A stretch of 64,000 nt of DNA, taken from Paenibacillus polymyxa (GTDB lineage: Bacteria; Bacillota; Bacilli; Paenibacillales; Paenibacillaceae). The notes under the pieces are model-generated. The model was not told the DNA's origin and did not search any database. It worked only from the letters and a program-made list of their open reading frames with translations. The stretch is taken from NCBI RefSeq assembly GCF_001719045.1, contig NZ_CP015423.1, positions 5,630,001-5,694,000 of the forward strand, read 5' to 3'. Of this stretch, positions 1-15,000 are shown piece by piece; the stretch's first letter is position 1, and each line of letters opens with the position of its first letter. Both the position numbers and the translations under genes were made by a program.

Positions 1-3000
1 TCACCTTTGACGTGTCGGTGTGGGAGTTGTTCTGGTGGTCGCTGGTCGGCTCGAAGGTGAGCTTGCTGTCGGTAGGTGGGGAAAAGAACCCGGAAGACAT
101 CGTAGATACGATTGCCCGCGATGGCGTGAGCACGATGCACTTTGTTCCCGCCATGCTGCATGCGTTCCTGGAGTACGTGGAGCAGCAGCCACGGGAAGTG
201 ATGCAAGCGAAGCTGGGCACGCTGCGCCATGTCTTTGCCAGCGGCGAAGCGTTGCCGCCACAGCATGTGGCCCGATTCCAGCGGCTTGTGTCGAGCCTGG
301 CTGGAGCGAAACTGATCAACCTGTACGGTCCAACCGAAGCGACGGTGGACGTATCGTACTTTGATTGTGAACCGGATGAGGAATATGGAGTTATTCCGAT
401 CGGGAAACCGATTCAGAATATTCGTCTGTACATCGTGAAGGAAGGCACGGAGCAATTGCAGCCGATTGGGGTTGCGGGCGAACTGTGCATCGGTGGTGTC
501 GGCGTAGCCCGAGGCTATCTGAACCGTCCAGAGCTGACGGCCGAGAAATTCGTAGCCGACCCGTTTGCCAGCGGGGAAGCAGGCTATGAACGGATGTACC
601 GCACAGGCGATTTGGCGAGATGGATGCCGGACGGCAACATTGAATATCTGGGCCGGATCGACCATCAAGTCAAAATCCGGGGTTACCGGATTGAACTGGG
701 CGAGGTCGAATCGCAGCTGCTCCAAGTGGAATCGGTACGCGAAGCGGTCGTCACGGCGCGTGCGGATGAAACGGGACAAAAACAAATGGTGGCGTACTAT
801 GTTGCGGGGCAAGAGATAGGAGCCAGTGAGCTGAGAAGTGAGCTGGGCCGGGAGCTGCCAAGCTACATGGTGCCGTCGTACTTTGTACAGCTGGAACAAA
901 TGCCGCTGAGTCCAAATGGCAAAATTGACCGCAAAGCCCTGCCAGCACCAGAAGGCAGCCTGCAAAGCGGAGCTGATTATGTCGCACCGCGGACGTGGGT
1001 GGAAGTGAAGCTGGCGCACATTTGGCAGGATGTGCTGGGCCTCACGCAGGTCGGTGTGAAGGAAAACTTCTTCGAGATTGGCGGACACTCGCTGCGGGCG
1101 ACGACACTGGCCTCGAAGATTCACAAGGAGCTGAACAAGCCGCTTCCACTGCGCAGTATTTTTGAAGCACCAACGATTGAGCAACTGGCAACGGTGTTAG
1201 AAAGTCTGGATCAAGTAACATATGCGTCCATTCCGGTAACGGAAGATCGTAGCTTCTACCCGTTATCTTCGGCGCAAAAACGACTGTATGTGCTGCATCA
1301 GTTTGATCCAAGTGATGTGAACTACAACATGCCGTCGGTGCTGCAAGTGAGCGGTCCGCTGGACGTAAAACGAGTAGAAGACGTGTTCCGTCAATTGATC
1401 GCCCGCCATGCAACCTTGCGTACCCGCTTTGAGCTGATCGACAGCGAGCCAATGCAATGGGTTGAGGACACCGTGCCGTTCAAAGTGGAATATACGAAGG
1501 TACAGGTAGAGCGTGCGACTACGGATACAGATCAGGACACATCTACAGATTTGGATACAGCTACGGACACGACGATCAGCCAGGAAGCACAAGAACGGGT
1601 ACGACAGTTTGTGCGTCCGTTCGATCTGAAAGCTGCACCGCTGCTGCGGGTAGGCTTGGTGGATCTGGGCGCACAAGGAGCAAAGCAGGCATCCCAGCAT
1701 TTACTCATGCTCGATATGCACCATATCGTTTCGGATGGTGTGTCGATGGAGGTACTGACCGATGAATTTGTCCGCTTGTATGGCGGTGAAGAGCTACCGG
1801 CATTGCGGATTCAGTACAAGGATTATGCGGTATGGCAGCAAAGCGAAACCCACCAGGAGTGGATGCAGCGTCAGGAAGCGTACTGGCTGGGTACCTTCCG
1901 GGGCGGCGTGCCTGTGCTGGATCTGGCAACCGACTTTGCCCGTCCGGCGGTGCAGAGTACGGCAGGGGATACGATCGAATTCGGACTGGAGCGTGAAGTT
2001 AGCGAACGCCTGAAAGAACTGGCTTCGCAAACAGGATCAACCTTGTATATGGTGCTGCTGGCGGCGTACACTACGCTCTTGCATAAATACACAGGCCAAG
2101 AAGATATCGTAGTAGGCACGCCGATTGCTGGAAGACCACATGCGGAACTGGAGAGTCTGGTAGGTGTCTTCATCAACACGCTGGCAATCCGCAATTATCC
2201 GTCTAGCGACCAATCGTTCCTGGATTATCTGCAAGGGGTGAAGGAGCATGCGCTCAGTGCTTATGAGCATCAGGACTATCCTTTTGAAGAGTTGGTTGAA
2301 AAGCTGAATTTAACGCGGGATACGAGCCGAAATGCGCTGTTTGACACGATGTTTGAGTTAAAAACATTGGAGCAGCAGGAGTTGCAGCTGGAAGGTCTGA
2401 CCTTACATTCGTATCCGCTGGAAAATCATACGGCCAAATTTGATCTGAGCTTGGATGCAATAGAGCAGCCAGAAGGCATTCTGTGCCGTCTGGAATACAG
2501 CACGGCGCTGTACAAGCCTGAGACGATTGCGCGATTGGCACAGCATTTTACCGAACTTGTACGTGCAATTACACTGCATCCACAACAGCCACTGGCAGCT
2601 TTGGAGATGGTACCTGCCGAGGAAAAAGCACAAATCATCTATGGTTTTGGAAATGTGGGGGTATCGGATGTTGCTGCTGCTGAAGCAGGAGCCTTATTCC
2701 ACACCTATGTGGAAGAACAGGCGCAGCTTGTGCCGGATCGCGTGGCGGTGGTGTACGAGGAGCAGCAGCTTACGTACCGGAAACTGAACGAGCGCGCGAA
2801 CCAATTGGCGCGGAGATTGCGGAATGAAGGCGTTGGCCGCGAGTCGATTGTTGGCATTTTGAGTGAACGTTCGGTGGACATGCTGGTCGGCGTATTGGCG
2901 GTGTGGAAAGCTGGAGGCGCCTATGTGCCGCTGGATGCAGACTATCCGTCCGAACGTATTCGTTTCATGCTGGAGGACAGCGGTGCGTCGGTGCTGCTGA

Positions 3001-6000
3001 CGCAAATCGGCTTGCAGGAGCGCGCGCAGGCATGGCTGGAGGAAAGCCGACAGGCCTTGGCCGGAGGGCAGTCTGAGGTCGAGTTGGGAACAGTAGCTGG
3101 CGTTGAAACGATGGAATCAGGTACTCTCCATGGAACCCTGAATGGAACAGCAGATTCGCCACCTGACAGCGAAGCAGCATCCGAATCCGCAGCGAACGTG
3201 CGTCTGCATACCGTACTGGCGTTGGATGATGAGTCGCTGTACATCGGAGATACCACCGATATCGAGCCTATTAACGAACCGCAGGATCTGGCGTATGTCA
3301 TTTACACGTCCGGGACAACAGGACGCCCGAAAGGGGTCATGATTGAGCATCACAGCTTGGTGAATACGGCTGCGGCGTATCGCCGAGATTACCGTCTGAG
3401 CGAGTTCCCGGTACGACTACTGCAGCTGGCGAGCTTCTCCTTCGACGTATTCGTCGGGGATATCGCGCGGACGCTCTATAACGGCGGCACGATGGTCATT
3501 TGTCCGAAAGACGATCGGATTGATTTTAGCCGATTGTATGGCTGGATTCGCGATTACCAGATTACCGTATTCGAATCGACTCCGGCCCTGATCGTACCGT
3601 TTATGCAGCATGTGCATGAACAGGGGCTAGACATGAGCAGTCTGGAACTGCTGATCACCAGCTCGGATAGCTGCAGTGTGACGGATTATCGGGTGTTACA
3701 AGAACGGTTTGGCGCGGATATCCGCATTATGAACAGTTACGGCGTCACGGAAGCGGCGATTGACTCCAGCTTCTACGACGAAGAATTGTCGAAGCTGCCA
3801 AGCAGCGGCAATGTGCCGATTGGTCAGGCGTGGCTGAACGCCCGCTTCTACATCGTGGACAGCCAGCTGAATCCGGTGCCGATCGGCGTACTGGGTGAAC
3901 TGTGCATTGGCGGAGCCGGGGTGGCACGAGGCTACCTGAATCGTGCAGACCTGACCGCCGAGAAATTCGTAGCGAATCCATATATACCAGGTGAACGATT
4001 GTACCGCACAGGCGATTTGGCGCGGTGGATGCCGGACGGCAATGTGGACTTTATCGGCCGGATGGATGATCAGGTCAAAATCCGGGGCTTCCGGATTGAA
4101 CTGGGCGAGGTGGAAGCACAGCTGCTGACCGTGGACGGCATTCAGAAAGCCATCGTCACCGCCTGGGAAAACGAAGATGGAGACAAGGATTTGTGTGCGT
4201 ATGTCGTAGCCTCTGAGGCGCTGAATTTGCCCGAGCTGCGCAACATGCTGCAGCCCAAGCTGCCGGGTTATATGATCCCGACATATGTCGTACAACTGGA
4301 TCATTTCCCGCTGACACCAAACGGGAAAATTGACCGCAAAGCGTTGCCTACGCCGGAAGCGCGCCTCGAAGGAGGCACAGCGTACGTGGCACCGCGGACA
4401 CCGCTGGAAGAGCAGTTGGTACGTATTTGGCAAAGTGTTCTGAATCATCCGCAGATCGGTATTAAGGACCATTTCTTTGAAGTCGGAGGACATTCTCTGC
4501 GCGCGACAACTCTGATGGCGAAAATCCATCAGGAGCTGAATTACAAGCTGACGCTGCGAGATATTTTCCAATATCCAACAATTGAGCAACTGGTGCAGGT
4601 GATGGGAGAAGATCAGACACAGCAAACGTATGTATCCATCCCTGTTGCGGAGGAACGTGCATATTATCCGGTTTCCTCGGCGCAAAAACGGATGTACGTG
4701 CTGAGTCACCTGGAAGGCGGAGAGGTTAGCTACAATATGCCGGGCGCTTTGATCATTGAAGGTTCCTTGGATAAAACGCGACTGGAGCAAGCCTTCCGCC
4801 AGCTGATTGCCCGTCATGAAGCCCTGCGAACCCGATTCGACATGGTGGATGGCGAGGTGATTCAACGGATTGAATCGGGCGTCGCATTCAACGTGGAGCA
4901 TGTGCAGGCAAGCGAAGAAGAGACCCAGCAGTATGCATTGGACTTTGTACGTGCATTTGATCTCGCACAAGCACCGTTGCTGCGGGTTCAGTTGGTGGAA
5001 ACCGGACCGGAGCGTCACGTTATGCTCTATGACATGCACCATATTATTTCGGATGGCGTGACTGAAGGAATTATCGTGCAGGAGTTCTCTCAATTGTATG
5101 AAGGCAAGGAACTGCCGCCTCTGCGCATCCAGTACAAGGACTATGCGGTTTGGCAGCATGCCGATATGCAAAGTGAACGTCTTCGTGAGCAGGAAAGCTA
5201 CTGGCTGAACACGATGGCTGGTGACATTCCAGCACTGGATATGCCAACGGATTTTGCAAGACCAGCCGTACAGCGTCTGGAAGGAGCTCGATTGGAATTT
5301 GCGATCAGCTTGGAGGACAGCGAGCAGTTGAAACAGCTGGCCGCGCAAACCGGCTCCACCTTATACATGGTGTTGCTAGCAGCATATAGCACGCTCTTGC
5401 ATAAATATTCGGGGCAGGAGGATATTATTGTCGGCACGCCGATTGCCGGAAGACCGCATGCGGAACTGGAGGGCTTGGTAGGCGTATTCCTCAACACGCT
5501 GGCGATCCGCAATTATCCGTCTGGCGACAAAACGTTCCTGGATTATCTGCAAGAGGTCAAAGAGCATGCGCTCAGTGCTTATGAACATCAGGAATATCCT
5601 TTTGAAGAACTGGTTGAAAAGCTGAATTTAACGCGGGATACGAGCCGGAATGCGCTGTTTGACACGATGTTTGAGCTGAAAACATTTGAACAGCAGGAGT
5701 TCGAGCTGGAGGGTCTGACCTTTAAAACGTATCCGACGGACAATCATACGGCCAAATTTGATCTGACCTTGGATGCAGTGGAGCAGCCGGAAGGCATTCT
5801 GTGCAGTCTGGAATACAGCACAGCGCTGTACAAGCCTGAAACCATCGCGCGATTGGCACAGCATTTTACTGAACTCGTACGTGCAATTACCCTTCATCCG
5901 CAGCAGCCACTGGCAGCTTTGGAAATGGTAACCGTCGAGGAGAAGGCACAAATCATCTACGGTTTTGGAGATGTGGGGGTATCGAATGTTGCTGCTGTTG

Positions 6001-9000
6001 AAGCAGAAGCCTTGTTCCATACCTTTGTGGAAGAACAGGCGCAGCTTGTACCGGATCACGTGGCGGTGGTGTACGAGGAACAACAACTGACGTACCGCAC
6101 ACTGAACGAGCGTGCGAACCAATTGGCCCGTAGACTGCGAAATGAAGGCATTGGACGCGAGTTGATGGTCGGCATTTTGAGTGAACGTTCGGTAGACATG
6201 CTGGTCGGCGTACTGGCGGTGTGGAAGGCTGGAGGCGCCTATGTGCCGCTAGATGCAGACTATCCGTCCGAACGTATTCGTTTCATGCTGGAGGATAGCG
6301 GTGCGACGGTACTGTTGACCCAAACGGACTTGCAGGAGCGTGCACAGGTCTGGCTGGATGAAAGCAAAACTACATCCGAATCCGCAACGGGGATACGTCT
6401 GCATACCGTACTGGCGTTGGACGATGAGTCGCTGTACACCGGAGATACCGCTGATGTAGAGCACATCAACGAACCGCAGGATCTGGCGTATGTGATCTAC
6501 ACCTCCGGGACAACGGGACGTCCGAAAGGGGTCATGATTGAGCATCGCAGTTTGGTGAATACGGCTGCGGCCTATCGCCGGGATTACCGTCTGAACCAGT
6601 TCCCGGTACGACTGTTGCAACTGGCGAGCTTCTCCTTCGACGTGTTCGTCGGGGATATCGCGCGGACGCTTTATAACGGCGGAACGATGGTTATCTGTCC
6701 GAAAGATGATCGCATCGACCCAAGCCGTCTATATGGCTGGATTCGCGACTACCAGATTACGGTGTTCGAATCGACCCCGGCCCTGATCGTACCGTTTATG
6801 CAGCATGTGTATGAACAGGGACTGGACATGAGCAGTCTGGAATTGCTGATTACCAGCTCGGATAGCTGCAGCGTGACAGACTACCGGGTGCTGCAAGAAC
6901 GGTTTGGCGCGGATATCCGGATTATGAACAGCTACGGCGTCACGGAAGCGGCGATTGACTCCAGCTTCTACGACGAAGAGCTGTCGAAGCTGCCAAGTAG
7001 CGGCAATGTACCGATTGGTCAGGCGTGGCTGAACGCCCGCTTCTACATTGTGGACAGCCAGTTGAATCCGGTGCCGATCGGCGTACTGGGCGAGCTGTGC
7101 ATTGGCGGTGCCGGGGTAGCACGAGGCTACCTGAATCGTACGGACCTGACAGCCGAGAAATTCGTAGCGAACCCGTACGTATCGGGTGAACGATTGTATC
7201 GCACAGGTGACCTGGCGCGGTGGATGCCGGACGGCAATGTGGACTTTATCGGGCGGATGGATTATCAAGTGAAAATCCGGGGCTACCGGATCGAGCTGGG
7301 CGAGATTGAAACGGCGATCCAGCGGGTGCCGGGCGTGCGTCAAGCGGTAGTCATCGACCGGACGGATGAACGTGGACACAAGTACTTGTGCGGATACATC
7401 ACGGGAGAAGCCGAGCTGCGGATTGAGGAGGTACAGGCCGAGCTGGAAGCCGGGCTGCCAGCACATATGGTGCCTGCACGTTTGATGCGACTGAAGACGA
7501 TCCCCCTGACGAGCAACGGCAAAATCGACCGCAAGGCCTTGCCGGAACCGGAAGGAAGTATTCATACCGGTGCAGCCTATGTGGCACCGCGTACCACGGT
7601 GGAGCAAGTGCTGGCTGCGGTATGGGCCGGAGTACTCGGCGTGGAAGCGGTAGGCACGCAGGATAACTTCTTCGAGCTGGGTGGCGATTCGATCAAAGCC
7701 TTGCAAGTATCCTCCCGATTGCTGCAAGCAGGTTATCGACTGGAGATGAAAGACCTGTTCAGTCATCCAACCGTGTCTGCCTTGGCACTGAAAGTTCAAT
7801 CGGTGACCCGATTGGCGGATCAGAGCGAAGTGGTGGGCGCTGTGAAACTGACACCTGTTCAACAATGGTTCTTTGAGCAGAACCTGACGGATGCTCATCA
7901 TCATAACCAGTCCATTATGCTGCATAGCAAGGACGGTTTTGATGAACTGGCATTGCGCACGGCGATGGATCAAATCGTTAGCCATCACGACGCACTGCGT
8001 ATCATTTTCCGACCTACGGAGCGCGGATATGAAGCTTGGAACCGCGCGGTCGGTGAGGGCGAGCTATATACGCTGGATCGGGCCGACTTCAGAAATGAGT
8101 CTGAGGTATCTGCGGCGATCGAGGCCAAAGTGAATGAAATTCAGGCGGGCATTCATTTAAGCGAAGGACCGCTGGTGAAGCTGGGGCTGTTCCATTGCCC
8201 CGATGGAGATCATTTGCTGATAGCGATTCATCACTTAGTGGTGGATACCGTATCTTGGCGCATTTTGTTCGAGGATATTACGACCGCCTATGAGCAGGCA
8301 TTGAACGGACAAGCAGCTCGTCTTCCGCACAAAACGGATTCGTTCCGCACCTGGGCGGATGGGCAGTCTCAATATGCGAACAGTCCGGCTATGGCAGCAG
8401 AACTCGCATTCTGGCAGGAAATGGAACAAGGCGTATATCAGCCGCTTCCAAAAGACGAGTCCCCTTCTCATTCCTTCAATAGGGACAGCGAGAACATTAC
8501 AGTTACGTGGACAGCTCAGGAAACGGAGCAGCTGTTAAAACAAGCGCATCGTGCCTACAACACGGAGATGAATGATGTGCTGCTTACCGCATTGGGGCTG
8601 ACGATTCATCGCTGGGCGGGCCTGGAACGAGTGCTCGTGAGCCTGGAAGGCCATGGACGGGAATCCATTTTGCCAGAACTGGATATTACGCGCACCGTGG
8701 GCTGGTTTACGACCCAATTCCCGGTTGTGCTCGATATGAGCGTGGGGCAAGACCTTTCACAGCGCATCAAACATGTGAAAGAAGGACTACGCCGCATTCC
8801 GCAAAAGGGCATCGGCTACGGTATGTTGAGATACCTGTCCGCAGCACGTGAGCAAGAGCGTTTTGTAACCGAACCTGAAATCAGCTTTAACTATTTGGGA
8901 CAATTTGACCAAGATATGCAAAATCAATCCATTGGCGTATCTCCTTACGCTAGCGGTGCAGAGCTTAGCGCCCATGCAGCCAGATCGCACACGCTGGATA

Positions 9001-12000
9001 TGAACGGACTGATTTCGGAAGGCGAACTGCAATTGACGATCAGCTACAGCAAGCAGGAATATCGTCGTGAAACGATGGAGCAGCTAGCTGAAGAGTTTAG
9101 AATCAGTTTGCAGGAAATCATTACGCATTGCATAAGCCGCAAACAGCAAGAGCTGACGCCAAGCGATGTCATGCTTAAACATGTAACCATGGCCGAGCTG
9201 GATCAATTGGTAGAACGGACACGTGACATGGGGGAACTGGAAAATGTCTATGCGCTGACGCCGATGCAAAAAGGCATGTTGTTCCATAGTCTGATGGATG
9301 CAGCGTCAGGTGCTTATTTTGAACAAACGACCTTTGATTTGCACGGACGCTTCCAAGCGGATATTTTCCAAGATAGCTTGAATCATTTGGCACAGCGGCA
9401 TGAAATATTTAGAGCTAATTTCATCAGCGGTTGGCAGGATGAGCTTGTGCAGGTTATTTTCCGCCGCAAGGATGTTGGTTTTAAATGTGAAGATTTGCGT
9501 CATCTGAATGAGCAGGAGCGTGACGCGTATGTGAAGGAATTTATTCGCAAGGACAAGGCAGCCGGGTTCGATTTGTCCCGGGATGCGTTGATGCGCGTGG
9601 CGATTTTACGAACAGGTGATGAGGATTATTATTTTGTGTGGAGCTCTCATCACATCTTGATGGATGGCTGGTGTGTGGCGTTAGTCACGGATGAGGTGTT
9701 TGAGGCTTATTTTGCAGCCGTGGAGCATAGAGAGCCGAAGCTTGCCCCCGTGACTCCATACAGTCAGTATATTGAGTGGCTTGAAGCACAGGATGTAGAA
9801 GCAGCAGCTGCGTACTGGAAGGATTATTTGCTCGGCTATGATCAGCAAACTTCGATTCCGACCGGAAAAGTAGGCGTGAAGGCGGACGATGCACAATTTG
9901 AGCATATCCTGTGCGATCTGGGCAAGGAGTTGACCGGACGTATGGAAATGGTGGCCAAGCAGCACCACGTGACCCCGAATACATTGCTGCAAACAGCTTG
10001 GGGCTTGCTGCTCCAAAAGTACAACGGTAGTGACGACGCTGTTTTTGGCGGTGTAGTGTCTGGTCGTCCAGCGGATATTACGGGGATCGAAAATATGGTG
10101 GGCTTGTTCATTAACACCATTCCAATACGTATCCGCAGTGGGGCTGAGGACACCTTTGCTGACATGATCAGAACGAATCAGCAGCAGGCGCTGACTTCTC
10201 AAGATTATGAAACGTATCCGCTGTATGAAATTCAAGCCTTGAGCGAGCAAAAGCAAGATCTGATCAACCACATTATCGTGTTTGAAAACTATCCGGTGGA
10301 GGAGCAGGTCGAGCAACTTGGCGAAGGTGCAGAGTCGGATTTTGAAATTCGCAATGCCGGCATGATTGAACAAACCAACTATGATTTCAATCTGGTCGTT
10401 ATGCCGCAGGAAGCGATGAAAATCCGATTTGAATACAATGCGAAGCGATATGATCGAGAAGCTGTTGAACGGACTCAGGGCCATCTGGTACAGCTGTTGG
10501 AGCAGGTGGTGGCGAAGCCGGACATTCGAGTGCATGAGCTGGATATGGTAAGTGAGCAGGAGCGCGAGCAAATTCTCCGCGTATGGGGAGATACAGCTGC
10601 TGAGTATCCAAGCGGGCAAACGATCCATGGCTTGTTCGAGACACAAACGGCGCAGACACCGGAACAGCCAGCGTTGTTCTTCGAAGGAGAGCAGTTGACC
10701 TATCGCGAGCTGAATGCACGTGCGAATCGTCTGGCGCGCACCTTGCGTAGTCAAGGCGTGACGAAGGATCGCCTGGTGGGTCTGATGACCGAACGTTCGG
10801 TAGACTTGATCGTGGGGATCTTAGGCATTTTGAAAGCCGGGGGTGCATATGTGCCCATCGATCCGACGTATCCGGAGGAACGTATCCGCTACATGCTAGA
10901 CGATTCGGGGGCGAAGCTGTTGTTAACGCAAAACCATCTGGTGGATAAAGTAGCTTTCGATGGTAACGTGCTGGTGCTGAATGGGGCACAGAGTGTGTAT
11001 CACGAGGATGCTTCCAATCTGGAGTCGTTGTCTGGTCCAAACGATCTGGCGTATGTCATTTATACGTCGGGTACGACGGGGCAGCCGAAAGGCGTTATGG
11101 TGGAGCATCGTAATGTCGTACGTTTGGTGAAAAATACAAACTACGCGCAATTAGATGCCGACACGCGCATTTTACAGACAGGGGCTATTGTTTTCGACGC
11201 ATCCACCTTCGAAATTTGGGGGGCGCTATTGAATGGTGGACAGCTGGTGCTAGTGAGCCAGGATGTCATTTTGGACGCCCCCAAGCTTAAGGAAGCTGTG
11301 CGTAGCCACGGCATTACCACGATGTTTCTGACTACACCGCTCTTTAACCAGCTGTCCCAGCAGGATCTGGCGCTGTTCGAGGGGGTATGGGAGCTGCTGG
11401 TAGGCGGTGATGTGATGTCCGTACCACATATGAACCGGGTGCTGGAGGCTCATCCATCCTTGCGGATCAGTAACATCTATGGCCCGACCGAAAATACGAC
11501 CTTTTCCACAGTGCATGCGATCACTGGTATGCAATCGGAATCGGTGCCAATTGGCAGACCGATCCATAATTCGACAGCGTATGTCGTGGACCGTTCGATG
11601 CGGCTTCAGCCCGTCGGGGTATGGGGTGAGCTGATCGTCGGCGGTGACGGGGTGGCACGTGGATACCGCAACCGTCCGGACCTGACGTCCGAAAAGTTCA
11701 TCGACAGCCCGTTCCGCAGCGGAGAACGCTGCTATCGCACAGGCGACCTGGTACGCTTGAATGTGGACGGGACGCTGGAATATAAGGGACGGATCGACGC
11801 ACAGGTGAAAATTCGGGGCTACCGGATCGAACTGGGCGAGGTAGAAACGCAGCTGTTGAAGCTGGAAGCGGTGCAAGAAGCTGTGGTCATCGCGCGTGAA
11901 GATGAGCAAGGGCAGAAGCAGCTCTGCGCTTATGTGGTCGCCGATGGGGAAGTTGTGGCAAGTGAACTGCGCAGCGCTTTGAGCCAGAAGCTACCGGGTT

Positions 12001-15000
12001 ACATGGTCCCTTCCTATCTGGTACAGCTGGAGCAGATGCCGTTAACTCCGAATGGCAAAATCGACCGCAAGGCACTGCCAGCACCGGAAGGCAGCCTGCA
12101 AAGCGGAGCTGATTATGTTGCACCGCGGACATGGGTGGAAGTGAAGCTGGCGCAAATTTGGCAGGATGTGCTGGGTCTGGCGCAGGTCGGTGTGAAGGAA
12201 AACTTCTTCGAGATTGGCGGACACTCGCTGAGGGCGACGACGCTGGCCTCGAAAATTCACAAGGAGCTGAACAAGCCGCTTCCACTGCGCAGTATTTTTG
12301 AAGCGCCAACGATTGAACAACTGGCAACGGTCATGGAAGGTCTGGATCAAGTAACATATGCGTCCATTCCGGTAACGGAAGAACGCAACTTCTACCCCTT
12401 ATCTTCGGCGCAAAAACGACTGTATGTGCTGCATCAATTCGACCCGAATGATGTGAACTACAACATGCCGTCGGTGCTGCAAGTGAGCGGACCGCTGGAT
12501 GTGAAACGGGTAGAAGACGCGTTCCGTCAATTAATCGCCCGTCATGCGACCTTGCGTACCCGCTTTGCACTGGTGGACAGTGAGCCGGTGCAATGGATTG
12601 AGGACACCGTGCCGTTCGAGGTGGAGTATACGAAGGTCCAGATAGAGGGTGCAACTGCGGACACGATGGCCAGTCAGGAAGTACAAGAACGTGTGCAACA
12701 GTTTGTACGTCCGTTCGATCTGCAAGCCGCTCCGCTGCTGCGGGTAGGCTTGGTAGATTTGGGTGTACAAGGAACCGAGCAGGAATCGCAGCATTTGCTC
12801 ATGCTCGATATGCACCATATCGTCTCGGATGGTGTGTCCATGGGAGTACTGACCGATGAATTTGTCCGCTTGTACGACGGTGAAGAGCTTTCGCCATTGC
12901 GAATACAGTACAAGGATTATGCGGTATGGCAGCAAAGCAAAGCCCATCAAGAGTGGATGCAACGTCAGGAAGCGTACTGGCTCGACACCTTCCGGGGTGA
13001 ACTGCCTGTGCTGGATCTACCGACGGACTTTGCCCGTCCGTCGGTACGAAGTACGGCAGGCGATACGGTGGTGTTCGGACTGGAACGTGAAGTCAGCGAA
13101 CGGCTGAAAGAACTGGCGGCAAACACAGGCTCCACGCTGTATATGGTGCTGCTGGCAGCGTACACCGCGCTCTTACACCAATACAGCGGGCAAGAGGACA
13201 TCGTAGTCGGCACACCGATTGCTGGACGACCGCATACGGATCTGGAGCCGATGATTGGGATGTTCGTCGGAACGTTGGCATTGCGGAACTATCCGACGGC
13301 AGAGCAAAGCTTCCGAAGCTACGTGGAGGATGTGAAGACGCGTGCCCTGCAAGCCTATGAACATCAGGACTATCCGTTTGAGGAGCTGGTGGAAAAGCTA
13401 AATGTAAAGCGAGATATGAGCCGCCATCCACTGTTCGATACGATGTTTACCCTGCAAACGACTGAGGAAGGCAAGCTGCAGCTGGCGGACCTGAGCTTCC
13501 GTCCATACGGCTTAGAACAAACGCCAGTCAAGTTTGATTTGATGATGGAGGCCAGTGAGGAAGAGGCAGGCATCCAGTTCGGATTGCAGTATGCAACCGC
13601 GTTGTATCAACAGGAAACCGTAGAACGGATGACACGCCACTTTATTCGTTTGGCCGAAGCAGTAGCGGCGAACTCGGATGCGAAGCTGGGTGAGTTGGAA
13701 CTGATTACGGCGGAAGAAACCGTGCAGATTCTGGAGGTATTTAATGACCCGAACGCACATAGTGTGCGTTGTGCTGAACACAGACAGGTGCAAGGACGTT
13801 CGCTCAGCGAACGCTTTGAAGAGCAAGCGAAGCGCAACCCTGAGCGGATAGCAGTTGTGTCTGGAACCACCGCGCTGACCTACACTGAGCTGAATGAGCG
13901 TGCGAACCAATTGGCTCGTGTGTTACAAGCGGAAGGGATCGAAGCAGATCAACCGGTTGGCGTATTGCTGGAACGTTCTGCGGATATTCTGGTGAGCATT
14001 CTGGGGGTACTTAAGGCCGGAGGCGCATATGTGCCGATGGATACGATGTATCCACAGGAGCGCATCGACTACATGCTCCAAGACAGTGGGGCCAAGGTCG
14101 TGATTACAAGCAGAGTTGCCAACCTGTCGCTCAGCTTGCCATCCACAGTTCGAGCTGTAGTCTTGGATGACGAGGACGTTCAAGCTCAACTGGGAGCACA
14201 GGATGCGAGCAATCTAATCCCTGTCGCCCGCCCGCATAACCTGGCCTATATGATTTACACGTCAGGTACCACCGGCCAGCCGAAAGGGGTCATGATCGAG
14301 CAGGGCAGTGTTAGCAATCTGGTAGATGCTTTATTGGAGCGAGTATACAGCCGTTATGAACAGCCGCTTCATGTCGCATGGCTGTCGGCATTTGTATTTG
14401 ACGCTTCAGTGAAGCAAATCTTTGCCAGCTTGCTGTTAGGCCACACCCTGCACGTGGTGTCCCGTGACGTCAGTCTGAGTGGAGAGCATTTGATCGCCTA
14501 CTACCGCACGCACCGGATTGATCTGTCGGACGGCACACCTGCGCATCTGCATATTTTGAACGAAAGCGTCAATGTGACGGAAGCGCCGGAAGTGAAGCAT
14601 TACCTGATCGGTGGCGAAGCATTATCCGTGCAGCTGGTAAATGTGTTCCTGCACAAGTGGTCCGGGTATCGTCCGGTCATTACGAACGTGTACGGTCCGA
14701 CCGAAACCACGGTAGATGCGACTGCTTATACGATTGAAGATGTAGAGTCCCTGAACGCACTGCTGGAAAAAGGGGAGCATACGGTATCCATCGGAACGCC
14801 GATAGCGAACCAGTCTGTGTACATCCTGAACAGCCAGCAACAGCTGGTACCGATCGGGATCGCAGGTGAGCTTTATATCGGAGGTGCAGGTGTCGGACGA
14901 GGATACCTGAACCTGCCGGAGCTGACGGCAGAGAAGTTCGTCCCGAATCCGTTCGCAGATGCGGCAGCAGCCGATCAAGCGGACAGCACTCACGCAAACC

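Noticed and set aside
3696..7988. Very long open frames on the minus strand opposite the synthetase
   Set aside because: They mirror the synthetase codon bias at high G+C, recur at equivalent places in the repeated modules, have no ribosome sites and no recognisable domains.
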